Below are positions 42,955-50,997 of a stretch of 54,527 nt of DNA, one piece after another (the stretch's first letter is position 1; the number at the start of each line of letters is the position of its first letter). The translations under genes were made by a program, and so were the position numbers. The notes under the pieces were generated by a model. It was not told the DNA's origin. It saw nothing but the letters and a program-made list of their open reading frames with translations, and ran no database searches. The DNA comes from Gammaproteobacteria bacterium (GTDB lineage Bacteria; Pseudomonadota; Gammaproteobacteria; Pseudomonadales; Azotimanducaceae), in contig PBRC01000045.1 in the NCBI GenBank assembly GCA_002725285.1, forward strand, positions 1-54,527, read 5' to 3'.

Positions 42955-43958
42955 TGAAGCCTAAACGTCGGGAAATTGAAGGTGTAAGCCTGTCTTTTCT
43001 TGACGTCATCAGCTGTGGTTTTGGCGCGATCATTCTTATGCTGGTACTGACAAAAGTATTTGAGCCGGTCGTGCTGGAGGATACCATCGAGAATCTGGAA
43101 GGTTATCTGGCCGCTCTTCAGGAAGATGTTTTTAAGCTCCGGGGAGAAACACGGGACATCGATCGGGAAATGATTCGCAAGCAAGACAAGAAGAAAGACG
43201 AGATCGAACGCCTGATCCGTTTACAGCAGAACCTTGATGCCCTCAAGAACAAGCTAACGACAGTAACCGACAGAACAAAGGTCAACACCACCATTGAAGA
43301 GAAACTGGCCAAGGCAAAACAGTCACTGACCGAAGAAATGCAACGACTTCTGGCGGATTACAAAAAAAGCATCGACGATGACACCATTGGCGGCGTTCCG
43401 GTTGACAGTGAATATGTCGTCTTCATCATTGATACATCAGGCAGTATGCGACAATTTGCCTGGCCGCTGCTGCAACAGAAAATCGAGGAGACTCTCTCGG
43501 TTTATCCAAGGCTGAAAGGCATTCAGGTGATGAATGATATGGGCAATTTCATGTTTTCAGAACGCCGGGACTTCATGAACGACAACACCAAGCTGAGACA
43601 ATTAATAGTTGAGCGCCTTGAGACCTGGGATACCTTCAGTAATTCAAGCCCGGTCGAGGGCATCACACGGGCAATTTCAGCATTCTATAAACCAGGCAGG
43701 AAAATCAGCCTTTATGTGCTGGGAGATGAGTTTACCGGCAGATCAATTCAAACAGTCATCGATAAGGTTGATCGCATCAATCATGCCGGAGCTGACGGTG
43801 AAAGACTGGTGCGTATCCATGCCATTGGATTTCCTGTTCAGTTTGCACAACCTCAGCAATTTCAGGTAACCGGTATCAAATTCGCCATTCTGATGAGGGA
43901 GCTTTGCGCCCGTAACGGCGGAACCTTCGTTGCTCTTAACGACTATCGTTTGCTCTGA
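42954..43958 (+). CDS. Second TolR/ExbD-like coiled-coil VWA protein
   Basis: The protein has 334 residues and is a diverged paralog of the preceding gene, with the same helix (SLSFLDVISCGFGAIILML, Asp17), a Lys/Glu-rich coiled coil at about 45-140 and a VWA domain from 152. MIDAS: D160-x-S162-x-S164 and D258 (LGDEFTG); the Thr of the first paralog is replaced by a Ser/Ser pair near 231. It overlaps the upstream gene by one base (TAATG). Two such proteins with one channel protein could give a heterodimeric rotor, as with ExbD pairs, rather than a homodimer. It is the last gene of the operon. Confidence 0.85.
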   Translation: MKPKRREIEGVSLSFLDVISCGFGAIILMLVLTKVFEPVVLEDTIENLEGYLAALQEDVFKLRGETRDIDREMIRKQDKKKDEIERLIRLQQNLDALKNKLTTVTDRTKVNTTIEEKLAKAKQSLTEEMQRLLADYKKSIDDDTIGGVPVDSEYVVFIIDTSGSMRQFAWPLLQQKIEETLSVYPRLKGIQVMNDMGNFMFSERRDFMNDNTKLRQLIVERLETWDTFSNSSPVEGITRAISAFYKPGRKISLYVLGDEFTGRSIQTVIDKVDRINHAGADGERLVRIHAIGFPVQFAQPQQFQVTGIKFAILMRELCARNGGTFVALNDYRLL

Positions 43959-43979
43959 CTTGTTGCCTGCCAAACAGTA

Positions 43980-44279
43980 CTAATCGAGAAGTATCGGAAC
44001 CAACTCAAATGGCACTTACTTAAGGCACAACTTGCTCCAAATAGTCCTATGCCTGACAAGATCGCGAGCGTAGAGCCTAGGTTTCCAGCACTGTGTCTGA
44101 ACGGTACAACTCAACTTCCTGGTGGATTTCTCTGGTACAACAACAACGCACTCCTGAATGCGGCTATTGATCCTCTTGCACACTTCACTTGGCCTGGTTA
44201 TCTGCCACTCGCCCTGCAGTTGCTCATAACCGTCATCTCAACAGTTTCATCTTTATTGTTAGTAATCTGTATCTCATAA
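43980..44279 (+). pseudogene. Remnant with the segment repeated at 25 kb
   Basis: The frame is open from the TGA of the last VWA gene and reads VLIEKYRNQLKWHLLKAQLA, then PNSPMPDKIASVEPRFPALC, then a hydrophobic end LPLALQLLITVISTVSSLLL to a TAA at 44277-44279. The first part matches the 25247-25426 remnant in protein and DNA, on the opposite strand. No ribosome site or good start precedes it; a later ATG at 44049 is inside the shared segment. Probably a gene remnant rather than an active gene. Confidence 0.35.
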
Positions 44280-44405
44280 CTCGCTTCATTGGCCCGATCA
44301 ACCAGTCGTCGAAAGGACTTCTGCTTTCAAGTCGCATCGAGATCGGAGGTATTGCCAAGACTCAGTTCAATCGCTTATCCATCTGCTGAGTGCTCGATAA
44401 TTTCT

Positions 44406-44712
44406 TCACCGATCAATTGCAAGAGCACCTGTCACATCAGGGACATAGGGCGGTGAGAGAACACCTTCTGTTGAAACTTCTCTCTCGTCACCAAATTCCA
44501 CAATTTCCGGGTTTGTAGATAAGAGGGCACCTTCACGCTTGGCTTTTTCACATGTCGTTCCCTGCAGTACGGTACGACTGAATTTTAATTTTCAACCGAT
44601 GTAGGTATCAAGCAACATCTCTCTTTTGAGCTGGTGATATTGATAGCTCTGCACTCGCGAGTATTTCAGGCGCGACCAGCATCGCAAGAAAGATCAGACA
44701 CCGTGGTTTCAT
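44406..44712 (-). pseudogene. Decayed secreted-protein gene
   Basis: From ATG 44712 a signal peptide MKPRCLIFLAMLVAPEILASA is readable, then ELSISPAQKRDVA and a TGA. About 40 bases on, a different frame carries FSRTVLQGTTCEKAKREGAL, then LSTNPEIVEFGDEREVSTEG and VLSPPYVPDVTGALAIDR to a TGA at 44406. Two changes of frame are needed to join them. The result would be about 100 residues. I do not recognise the family. The rest of the 760 bp gap after the operon is taken by the remnant at 43980-44279; no terminator of the operon is obvious. Confidence 0.6.
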
Positions 44713-44718
44713 TTCACT

Positions 44719-45495
44719 TCACTCATCGATAATTGCCACAGCGCGAGTCCAGCCTGCCGAAGCAGCACGAATTTTAAAAGGGAAACAGGAGATCATGAAT
44801 CCATGATCAGGTAACAGCTCAAGATTATGCAGCTTTTCAAGATGACAGTAGCCGATCTTACGACCAGTCTTGTGCCCTTCCCAGATGAGACTGGCATCGC
44901 CTGTATCGATGTATTTCTCCCTGGTGTGCACAAACGGCGCATCCCAGCCCCAGCCGTCCGTTCCCGTTACCCTGACGCCTTGTTCGAGCAGATAGAGAGT
45001 CGCATCCCGCCCCATGCCGCATCCAGAAGAGACATAGTCATCGTGACCGTATCTCTCAGCTGCCGCTGTATTCACAACAACAATATCCAAAGGCTGAAGT
45101 GTGTAATTTATTCTCGATAACTCCTGTTCAACATCGTTAGCCGTGACGACATAGCCATCTGCCATTTGCCGAAAATCCAGCTTCACACCCTGTTGGAAAC
45201 ACCAGTCTAGAGGTACTTCATCGATCGTGATTGATCTTTCGCCATCATTCATGGTGGAGTGAAAATGATAGGGTGCATCGAGATGAGTGCCGTTATGGGT
45301 GCTCAGGCGGATATTCTCAACCGCCCAGCCTTCACCATCAGGCAACTCTTCTTTTGTAAGGCCAGGGAAGAATGACAACATTCCCTTCACCGATTGCTCA
45401 TGGTCGACGTAACGGATCTCGGGTTGTGCACCCGGAGGATCAGACATCACATCGTTTTCAAGAAATATCGACAGGTCAATTATTCGTCTTGTCAT
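44719..45495 (-). CDS. Cyclase-family protein (kynurenine formamidase-like fold)
   Basis: The protein has 258 residues. STHNGTHLDAPYHFHSTM holds the H-x-G-T-H-x-D-x-P-x-H metal motif of the cyclase family (Pfam PF04199), followed by PLDIVVVNTAAAERYG and GVRVTGTDGWGWDAPFV, the conserved central and late parts. Known members include kynurenine formamidase KynB and isatin hydrolase, Mn or Zn enzymes that hydrolyse cyclic or formyl amides. The size and the W-G-W-D segment suggest the isatin-hydrolase-like group, but the substrate is unknown. It overlaps the TIGR03084 gene by 3 bp (TGATG), so the two are coupled. Confidence 0.88.
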   Translation of the reverse strand: MTRRIIDLSIFLENDVMSDPPGAQPEIRYVDHEQSVKGMLSFFPGLTKEELPDGEGWAVENIRLSTHNGTHLDAPYHFHSTMNDGERSITIDEVPLDWCFQQGVKLDFRQMADGYVVTANDVEQELSRINYTLQPLDIVVVNTAAAERYGHDDYVSSGCGMGRDATLYLLEQGVRVTGTDGWGWDAPFVHTREKYIDTGDASLIWEGHKTGRKIGYCHLEKLHNLELLPDHGFMISCFPFKIRAASAGWTRAVAIIDE

Positions 45496-46262
45496 CAGTA
45501 ATTTATTAACCGGGTTCCAGGGGCTGGTGGATTTTCAGGTGGTCCTGCAAAACACTGCGCCACCGCCATCCATTCGGTCGCAGGTTTACCAACAACCGTG
45601 AGATTTACATCTACAATATTCCTGCCCTGGGTAACCACATGACAGAATTCGGCCGCATCACCCTCAATATAGTTATCTGAATTGGGTTCATTAAACTCCC
45701 AGACAGCACCCGAGGGTGCAGTCAACTTAACATAGGGTGCAGGCCCGGGCACGTCAACTTTACGGTTGGCAAAAGTCCAGCCGTAGGTCTTAACACCAAT
45801 AACAGCCACGTTCTCCAGGCGATCGGAGTTGACACGCGCCTGCCCCATTAAGTCATAGATATCCTGTCCATGCGACCAGGTTTCCATTTGCCTTGCGGTC
45901 GTGAACATCATGACGCCCATATCCGGACCAAACCAGGGAACTCTGCGCTTGGGATCTGAATCTCCCAGCAACTGACACATTTCTGAAAAATACTCCCACC
46001 ATTGTTGTCGCAGGCTGTCGCCTGCACCCCTGGGAGTCATTGCCTGACCTGCTTCACCGCTTGTGATCACCCGCTTGAACTCATCGGGATCTTTCAGGGA
46101 AAGCACCGCCATCTTGTCGGATACATGCAGATGACCCACCACATTATTGATGGTCCAGCTCTTGAAGGGAGTTGATTTTTCATAATCGGTATCACTCATC
46201 GTCTTCAGTAACTGATGGAGCTCTTCTCCCTCCTCCAACAGATCTCGAGCTTGCTTTAGCAT
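45495..46262 (-). CDS. TIGR03084-family protein (maleylpyruvate isomerase N-domain type)
   Basis: I start at ATG 46262 (MLKQARDLLEEGEEL), giving 255 residues; an upstream in-frame stretch to 46448 is only translation of the 14-bp repeat. The N-terminal DinB-like helical domain shows FKSWTINNVVGHLHVSDK (the His metal ligand) and METWSHGQDIYDLMG (W-x-H-G-x-D). The C-terminus VELR-type, with GDAAEFCHVVTQGRNIVDVN and VAQCFAGPPENPPAPGTR, matches the TIGR03084 ending as I recall it. Proteins of this type bind a metal and may use mycothiol or another thiol; the reaction here is unknown. It is upstream of and coupled to the cyclase gene. Confidence 0.8.
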   Translation of the reverse strand: MLKQARDLLEEGEELHQLLKTMSDTDYEKSTPFKSWTINNVVGHLHVSDKMAVLSLKDPDEFKRVITSGEAGQAMTPRGAGDSLRQQWWEYFSEMCQLLGDSDPKRRVPWFGPDMGVMMFTTARQMETWSHGQDIYDLMGQARVNSDRLENVAVIGVKTYGWTFANRKVDVPGPAPYVKLTAPSGAVWEFNEPNSDNYIEGDAAEFCHVVTQGRNIVDVNLTVVGKPATEWMAVAQCFAGPPENPPAPGTRLINY

Positions 46263-46399
46263 CTTGTGTTTCCGTTCTGTGAGCTTGAGAGCAGTGTATC
46301 GCCGTATTTCACTGGCCGCAATCATGACGATATACCGGTACCGATAATCAGACATCCACAGAAGTCGGTATCGGTGTTGGTCTGCATGCTGGGTACAAC

Positions 46400-46469
46400 G
46401 CGACACAGAGAACGCGACACAGAGAACGCGGCACAGAGAACGCGGCACAGAGAACGCGGCACAGAGAAT
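46400..46469. repeat. 14-bp tandem repeat, five copies
   Basis: Units start at 46400, 46414, 46428, 46442 and 46456. The first two read gcgacacagagaac, the next two gcggcacagagaac and the last gcggcacagagaat. The 14 bp period shifts the reading frame, so each unit changes the frame of any overlapping gene. It lies 138 bp upstream of the TIGR03084 start and just before the 43-codon frame at 46468. Confidence 0.95.
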
Positions 46470-46599
46470 GTATGTTGCTCGTGGCTATATCCCTGATGGC
46501 AAGAGAGTACACTATGACGATGAGCCAATGCGCAAATACGTTGAGGTTATGTTAGATGACTCACTGCTGCTCTACCTGACCAAGAAGACCTCTGCCTGA
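46468..46599 (+). pseudogene. Short coding-like frame, probable gene remnant
   Basis: ATG 46468 overlaps the end of the 14-bp repeat; 43 codons read MYVARGYIPDGKRVHYDDEP, then MRKYVEVMLDDSLLLYLTKK and TSA to a TGA at 46597. The composition is that of a normal protein C-terminus (amphipathic helix and charged tail). No ribosome site fits. The repeat could have replaced the 5' part of the gene. The family is not known to me. The remaining 110 bp to the methyltransferase gene shows nothing else. Confidence 0.4.
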
Positions 46600-46711
46600 G
46601 TGCCGCTATGGACTGCCTTTCAAGTCAAAACCAGGTCTGGTTATCCACCTTGGTTTCTCACCGGCCAAGCCTGTTAGAATACCACCCCTTTTCAATCCTG
46701 CGGATGTAAGA

Positions 46712-47326
46712 ATGACATCGAGAGTCAGCCAACGCACTGCCTTTGGTATCAAGATACTCAACTCGCATCACAAAGATATTCGTCGCATTAAACGAGACGG
46801 GCATGCCGCAGAAATTCACGGAAACAAATTCTGGAATTCAAGTTTCCTGGTCATGGACTACCTGAAGAAGAATCCATTGAAGAGGCGAGCAAGAGTATTA
46901 GAGGTCGGATGCGGATGGGGCCTGCTGGGCGTTTTTTGTGCCAAAAGATATGACGCGAGGGTGGTTGGCATAGACGCCGACGAACATGTTCTGCCATTTC
47001 TTGACTTGCATGCAAAAATTAACAAAGTGAAAATCAAAGGCAGAAAAATGTCTTTCCAGCAACTCACTGTTGCGAACCTGAAGAACTACGATGTTATTCT
47101 TGGCGCTGATATATGTTTTTGGAATGAAATGACCAGCGTCCTTTACAATCTCATCAGTCGTGCAAAAAAAGCTGGAGTGAAACAAGTTGTCATCGCAGAT
47201 CCGTGCCGCCAACCATTTACAGATTTGGTTGAACGCTGCAAGAAAAAGTATGACGACATAGAAGTTGTCGAGAAATGGTTAAAACATCCAGTTCATACAT
47301 CGGGTGAAATTCTGATAATCAGGTAG
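46712..47326 (+). CDS. SAM-dependent methyltransferase, lysine-methyltransferase type
   Basis: The protein has 204 residues. VLEVGCGWGLLGVFCAKRYDARVVGIDADEHVL holds motif I (E-V-G-C-G-W-G) and the acidic end of beta 2 (G-I-D-A-D). YDVILGADICFWNEM matches motif post-II of the Methyltransf_16 group (D-x-I-x-[GA]-[AS]-D-x-x-[YF]), which contains protein-lysine methyltransferases such as those acting on elongation factors and ETF-beta. The substrate in bacteria is rarely known. GGATG precedes the ATG. The next gene on the same strand, the YbjQ-type gene, is 40 bp away. Confidence 0.85.
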   Translation: MTSRVSQRTAFGIKILNSHHKDIRRIKRDGHAAEIHGNKFWNSSFLVMDYLKKNPLKRRARVLEVGCGWGLLGVFCAKRYDARVVGIDADEHVLPFLDLHAKINKVKIKGRKMSFQQLTVANLKNYDVILGADICFWNEMTSVLYNLISRAKKAGVKQVVIADPCRQPFTDLVERCKKKYDDIEVVEKWLKHPVHTSGEILIIR

Positions 47327-47366
47327 AACAACTTTGGCTTTGTGCTGAGCCTGCGCAAGAGGAGAA

Positions 47367-47696
47367 ATGATGATCGTTACTACAACCCCTTCGATCGACG
47401 GTAAACGAATTGTGAAATACCTCGGTGTCATTACCGGAGAAGCGATACTTGGTGCCAACATATTTCGTGACATGTTCGCTGCTGTTCGAGATATCGTCGG
47501 AGGTCGCTCTGCTGCGTATGAAAGAGAGCTGGGGAAAGCACGTGAGATTGCACTGGAAGATCTTGAGGACTGGGCAGAAGAGTTGGGTGCTAATGCGGTA
47601 GTGGGAGTCGATATAGACTACGAAAGCTTCGGTCAGAGCAACGGTATGATGATGGTTAGCGTGACCGGAACAGCCGTCGTCATCGAAGATGCCTAA
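47367..47696 (+). CDS. YbjQ/UPF0145-family protein
   Basis: The protein has 109 residues (start M at 47367 or 47370, AGGAG just upstream). [51 protein letters not shown] is the usual opening of the YbjQ family (heavy-metal-binding domain, UPF0145), and [15 protein letters not shown] with MVSVTGTAV is its end. E. coli YbjQ is 107 residues. Pentamers are seen in structures, and the function is undefined. Confidence 0.93.
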   Translation: MMIVTTTPSIDGKRIVKYLGVITGEAILGANIFRDMFAAVRDIVGGRSAAYERELGKAREIALEDLEDWAEELGANAVVGVDIDYESFGQSNGMMMVSVTGTAVVIEDA

Positions 47697-47701
47697 TAAC
47701 C

Positions 47702-47974
47702 TCAAGTGATTACTGAAATCGTTTCCTGCTCACTTGCTTTTACATAGAGATAGTAGGGTAGCGCGCAAGAAAGTCCCAGCGTCAGCTTTAAAGCCACGTA
47801 ACGCCACATGCCTGGCTCTCGATTAACGCCCAGATAGATCCAGAATATCGCAGAACTGATAAGGAGATCTGCAGCAAATCCACCGGCGGCACCATTAGCG
47901 AATATCCCCTTCCAAAAGCCCACAATATCCAACTCTTGCGAAAGAAAAAACTCTACAAAGAACAGGAACGGCAC
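47702..47974 (-). CDS. DUF2834-family membrane protein, apparently lacking its N-terminus
   Basis: The readable protein of 90 residues (GTG 47974, LVGAVV in the frame just before it and then TGA) starts in the first helix: PFLFFVEFFLSQELDIVGFWKGIF, then FAADLLISSAIFWIYL and TLGLSCALPYYLYVK. This is the DUF2834 pattern of a small membrane protein of about 110 residues, but the usual 15-25 N-terminal residues with the first half of helix one are gone and no start with a ribosome site remains. It is probably a truncated, nonfunctional copy. It is convergent with the YbjQ gene. Confidence 0.65.
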   Translation of the reverse strand: MPFLFFVEFFLSQELDIVGFWKGIFANGAAGGFAADLLISSAIFWIYLGVNREPGMWRYVALKLTLGLSCALPYYLYVKASEQETISVIT

Positions 47975-48044
47975 GACCGCGCCAACGAGTCACCGCTGGT
48001 TGCGCTGTAACCTTGTGGTGCTTCGAAATATCGACACGTTTGTG

Positions 48045-48521
48045 TTAAAAAACCAACCTTCCCAGGCTTTCAGCGACACAAACGGGTTTTTCCTGACCTT
48101 CTATTTCACAGACTATCTCGTTCATTGTCTCCAGCATGCCACCTTTTATCTCGACTCGCTTCAAGGTACTGGTGGTTCGAATCCTGGAGCCTGCCGGGAC
48201 AGGTCCCGGAAAGCGAACCTTGTCGAATCCGTAGTTGATTGTCAGCTTTTGACCTTCAAGAGCCGGACCTTGAGTAGCTGCTTCGGCTGCGCGAGGTAAG
48301 TGTCCCATGATTGACAGCGTTAATTGCCCGTGGGCAATGGGTGCACCAAATGGGCCTTCATTCGCACGCTCGACATCAATATGAATCCATTGATGATCCA
48401 TTGTGACATCAGCAAAATCGTTGATTCTGTCTTGCGTGATCTCAAACCATTCGCTCTGTGATGTCTGCTCTCCAATCCTGGCGCTCATAATTTCATGAGC
48501 ATTCTGCAGTGCGTCTGACAT
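48045..48521 (-). CDS. MaoC-family dehydratase
   Basis: The protein has 158 residues. FADVTMDHQWIHIDVERANEGPFGAPIAHGQLTLSI has the hydratase-2 motif (D..H.IH.D...A....F...IAHG), as in PhaJ and MaoC enzymes that hydrate trans-2-enoyl-CoA to R-3-hydroxyacyl-CoA. The substrate length is not visible. AGGAG stands upstream of ATG 48521. It is alone on its strand, with the aldo/keto reductase gene about 95 bp upstream. Confidence 0.88.
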   Translation of the reverse strand: MSDALQNAHEIMSARIGEQTSQSEWFEITQDRINDFADVTMDHQWIHIDVERANEGPFGAPIAHGQLTLSIMGHLPRAAEAATQGPALEGQKLTINYGFDKVRFPGPVPAGSRIRTTSTLKRVEIKGGMLETMNEIVCEIEGQEKPVCVAESLGRLVF

Positions 48522-48615
48522 GCCCTCTCTCCTGTTCCCTGCGAAAAAAATGACCTGGGATCATACCAGACCGTGATGTTGCCTTGTTACTATTGCGTCG
48601 GTCAGCAGGCTAATC

Positions 48616-49647
48616 TCATGAATAGCCAAGTGACAGCAAGTTGTCTAGTGGCTGATAGAGTTCTTCGAGGTAATCAATATCTTCCTGTTCGAGCGTGATT
48701 TCTGTGGCACCTGCCAGATCATCAAGCTGTGATATTTTCGATACACCGACCACAGGGGCGCAAACTTCCGGTTTGCTTAACAGCCAGGCCACTGAGATCT
48801 GAGCGGGTGATTTACCATATTTATCAGCGGTTTCCACGACTCGTTCTGCAATCTTAAAATCCATCTCACCACGATAAAGACCCTCGGTGCGTTTTCGGTC
48901 CATGCCTTTTGATCGATTGGTCGTGCCACCATCAAATCCACCCTTGTATGCTCCCGCCAGGATTCCCCGCGCCAAAGGCGACCAGGGCGTAATACCAACG
49001 CCGGAGCTCCTGCAATAAGGATTCATTTCACGCTCCTCCTCCCGATAGATAAGGTTGTAATGATTTTGCATGGAGATGAACCTGGTCCAGCCATTTAGCT
49101 CAGCTGTCATCTGCAACTCGACGAACTGCCAGGCAAACATGGAAGAACCTCCCAGATAAAGCACCTTGCCTGCTTTGACGACATCATGGAGAGCCTCCAT
49201 GGTCTCTTCAATGGGTACTGCGATCTGGCCCGGGACACCGTGTGGATGTCGGTGAATAACCAGATGATCAATGTAATCGTGACCCAATCGTTGCAGGCTG
49301 TTATTCACACCTTCGATAATGTGTTTGCGCGACAGGCCACCCATATTCGGATTCAAACCCATTGGCATAGCAATCTTGGTACCAAGTACATACTCTTCTC
49401 TTGGCAGTAGTTCTTTCAGCAACTGCCCCACTACTTGCTCACAGGCACCTATTCCGTAGGTATCGGCACAGTCAAAATAGTAAAGCCCTCTTTCAATGGC
49501 CGCTTTGAAGATCTCCCGACTCTCGTCAAGTCCAAGCGTCCAGTCCGCCTGGTGTCCCTGTCCTGGTTTGCCAAAATTCATTGTGCCTAAACACAACTGC
49601 GATACGCGAAGGCCGCTGTTCTTGCCGAGTTGAACTGGTTTAAGCAT
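48616..49647 (-). CDS. Aldo/keto reductase (AKR, YghZ/Kv-beta-like)
   Basis: The protein has 343 residues with the (beta/alpha)8 AKR pattern. Catalytic tetrad: D and Y in YFDCADTYGIGACEQVVGQ, K in LGTKIAMP, H in IDHLVIHRHPHG. SMQNHYNLIYREEEREM, TPWSPLARGILAG and KSPAQISVAWLLSKPEV are the late conserved blocks of the potassium-channel beta/YghZ group. It reduces aldehydes or ketones with NADPH; the substrate is unknown. AGGAG about eleven bases before ATG 49647. Confidence 0.92.
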   Translation of the reverse strand: MLKPVQLGKNSGLRVSQLCLGTMNFGKPGQGHQADWTLGLDESREIFKAAIERGLYYFDCADTYGIGACEQVVGQLLKELLPREEYVLGTKIAMPMGLNPNMGGLSRKHIIEGVNNSLQRLGHDYIDHLVIHRHPHGVPGQIAVPIEETMEALHDVVKAGKVLYLGGSSMFAWQFVELQMTAELNGWTRFISMQNHYNLIYREEEREMNPYCRSSGVGITPWSPLARGILAGAYKGGFDGGTTNRSKGMDRKRTEGLYRGEMDFKIAERVVETADKYGKSPAQISVAWLLSKPEVCAPVVGVSKISQLDDLAGATEITLEQEDIDYLEELYQPLDNLLSLGYS

Positions 49648-50176
49648 GGTATTAGCTGCTCCTGAATCAAAAAAATGTCTATGGAAATACTACCAGATCG
49701 ATTTATCTGTTCCGAATAGAACTGATACCCATTACCAAACCAGGAAAAACAATGGCCGGGGTGTTGATTCCTATTATCATCGGTCTCGCATTATTATTTT
49801 GCATCGCCTGCATCACCCGGGTTATTTCATACAACAGAATCCGAAGAAAATTGATCAATTTATCAGAGGGTAATCCAATCACATATGAGCTTGTTCTTAT
49901 TTTCGGTATTGAGCGATCCAGTACTGCGGGATCACGGTACTTTCCGGTCTCTACGCTCACAACCCCGTCAAACGCAGGACTATAAGTTGCAAGCCATTCG
50001 TATCTGATCCCGGTTACCACAACGACTCTCTTTCAGTATTACTCCAGTTACCTGCTCATCATAAAAACGGGTGATCCAGCAGAATCACTGTCTCATGAAC
50101 GAACAAAAAAAGGTGATCTTTCCGTCGACTGACGTTATCTTGTCACCCCTACACCATCAAAAAGACAGGAAACGAC
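49648..50176. other. 529 bp region with no supported gene
   Basis: The most gene-like content is a plus-strand frame at 49752-49985 that starts MAGVLIPIIIGLALLFCIAC, a good transmembrane helix, then VISYNRIRRKLINLSEGNP. The rest (IERSSTAGSRYFPVST) is weak, and no ribosome site is seen. It could be a small membrane protein or a remnant. Close to the SDR gene I see no convincing promoter, terminator or repeat. Confidence 0.4.
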
Positions 50177-50956
50177 ATGATTTCAACGGACTTATTTGAT
50201 CTTACGGGCAAGATTGCTCTGTTAACCGGTGCCTCAAAAGGCATGGGAAAGCAGATGGCGCTCGGATTGGCAGAACACGGCGCAAAAGTCGTGGTTTCCA
50301 GTCGAAAGATAGATCAATGCGAAGCTGCTGTTCAGGAAATCAACGAGAAATGTGGCGAAGCAAGCGCAATCGCCATTGCCTGTAATATTGGCTACAAAGA
50401 ACAACTACAAAACCTGGTTGATGAGACTCATGAAAAACTGGGCCCCATCAACATACTCGTTGCAAATGCGGGGATCAATCCTTTTTATGGTCCCATGTCC
50501 AAGATTCCGGATGAAGCATTCGATAAGATCATGGGTAGCAACGTACGATCAAACCATTGGCTGTGTCAGATGGTTGCACCCGATATGATCGCTGCGGGTT
50601 CCGGATCGATGATGATCACCTCAAGCACTGGTGCCTTCGGACCATCAGAATTTCTTGGTACTTATAGTATCTCTAAACTGGCAGATATCGCGCTGGTCAG
50701 AAACCTGGCGGCTGAACTGGGTCCAAGCGGCGTTCGCGTCAACGCGATCTGCCCCGGACTCATCAAGACTGACTTTGCCCAGGCTCTCTGGGACAATCCT
50801 GAGGCTGCAGAACGCGCAAATGCACAGACACCTTTAAGACGTCTTGGCGAAGCTGAGGACCTGAAAGGTATCGTGGTGTTTCTTGCATCCAAAGCAAGTT
50901 CATATATTACCGGGCAAGCCCTGGCTGTCTGTGGTGGCACACATATGTTTCGTTAA
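50177..50956 (+). CDS. SDR-family oxidoreductase
   Basis: The protein has 259 residues. LLTGASKGMGKQMALGLAEHG (G-x3-G-x-G cofactor loop), VANAG, MMITSSTGAFGPSEFLGTYSISK with Ser 13 residues before Tyr, and the usual SK Lys form the complete classic SDR active site, in contrast to the one at 21534. A CPGLIKTDFA block and GQALAVCGGTHM at the end are normal. NADPH is suggested by SSRK after beta 2. AGGA precedes the ATG. It is first in a run with the enoyl-CoA hydratase gene (41 bp) and the Ldh gene. Confidence 0.92.
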   Translation: MISTDLFDLTGKIALLTGASKGMGKQMALGLAEHGAKVVVSSRKIDQCEAAVQEINEKCGEASAIAIACNIGYKEQLQNLVDETHEKLGPINILVANAGINPFYGPMSKIPDEAFDKIMGSNVRSNHWLCQMVAPDMIAAGSGSMMITSSTGAFGPSEFLGTYSISKLADIALVRNLAAELGPSGVRVNAICPGLIKTDFAQALWDNPEAAERANAQTPLRRLGEAEDLKGIVVFLASKASSYITGQALAVCGGTHMFR

Positions 50957-50997
50957 GAACAGATTAATACAAACCAACCAATTCAAGAGGAATAGCA

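Noticed and set aside
39755-43958. Zorya-type anti-phage system
   Set aside because: The channel subunit resembles ZorA in family only; there is no ZorB with a peptidoglycan-binding OmpA domain, no ZorC and no helicase ZorD, and the partner proteins differ.
46263-46448. N-terminal extension of the TIGR03084 protein through the 14-bp repeat
   Set aside because: The extension translates the repeat and an Arg/Tyr-rich stretch unlike any family member; the conserved start is MLKQARDLL at 46262.
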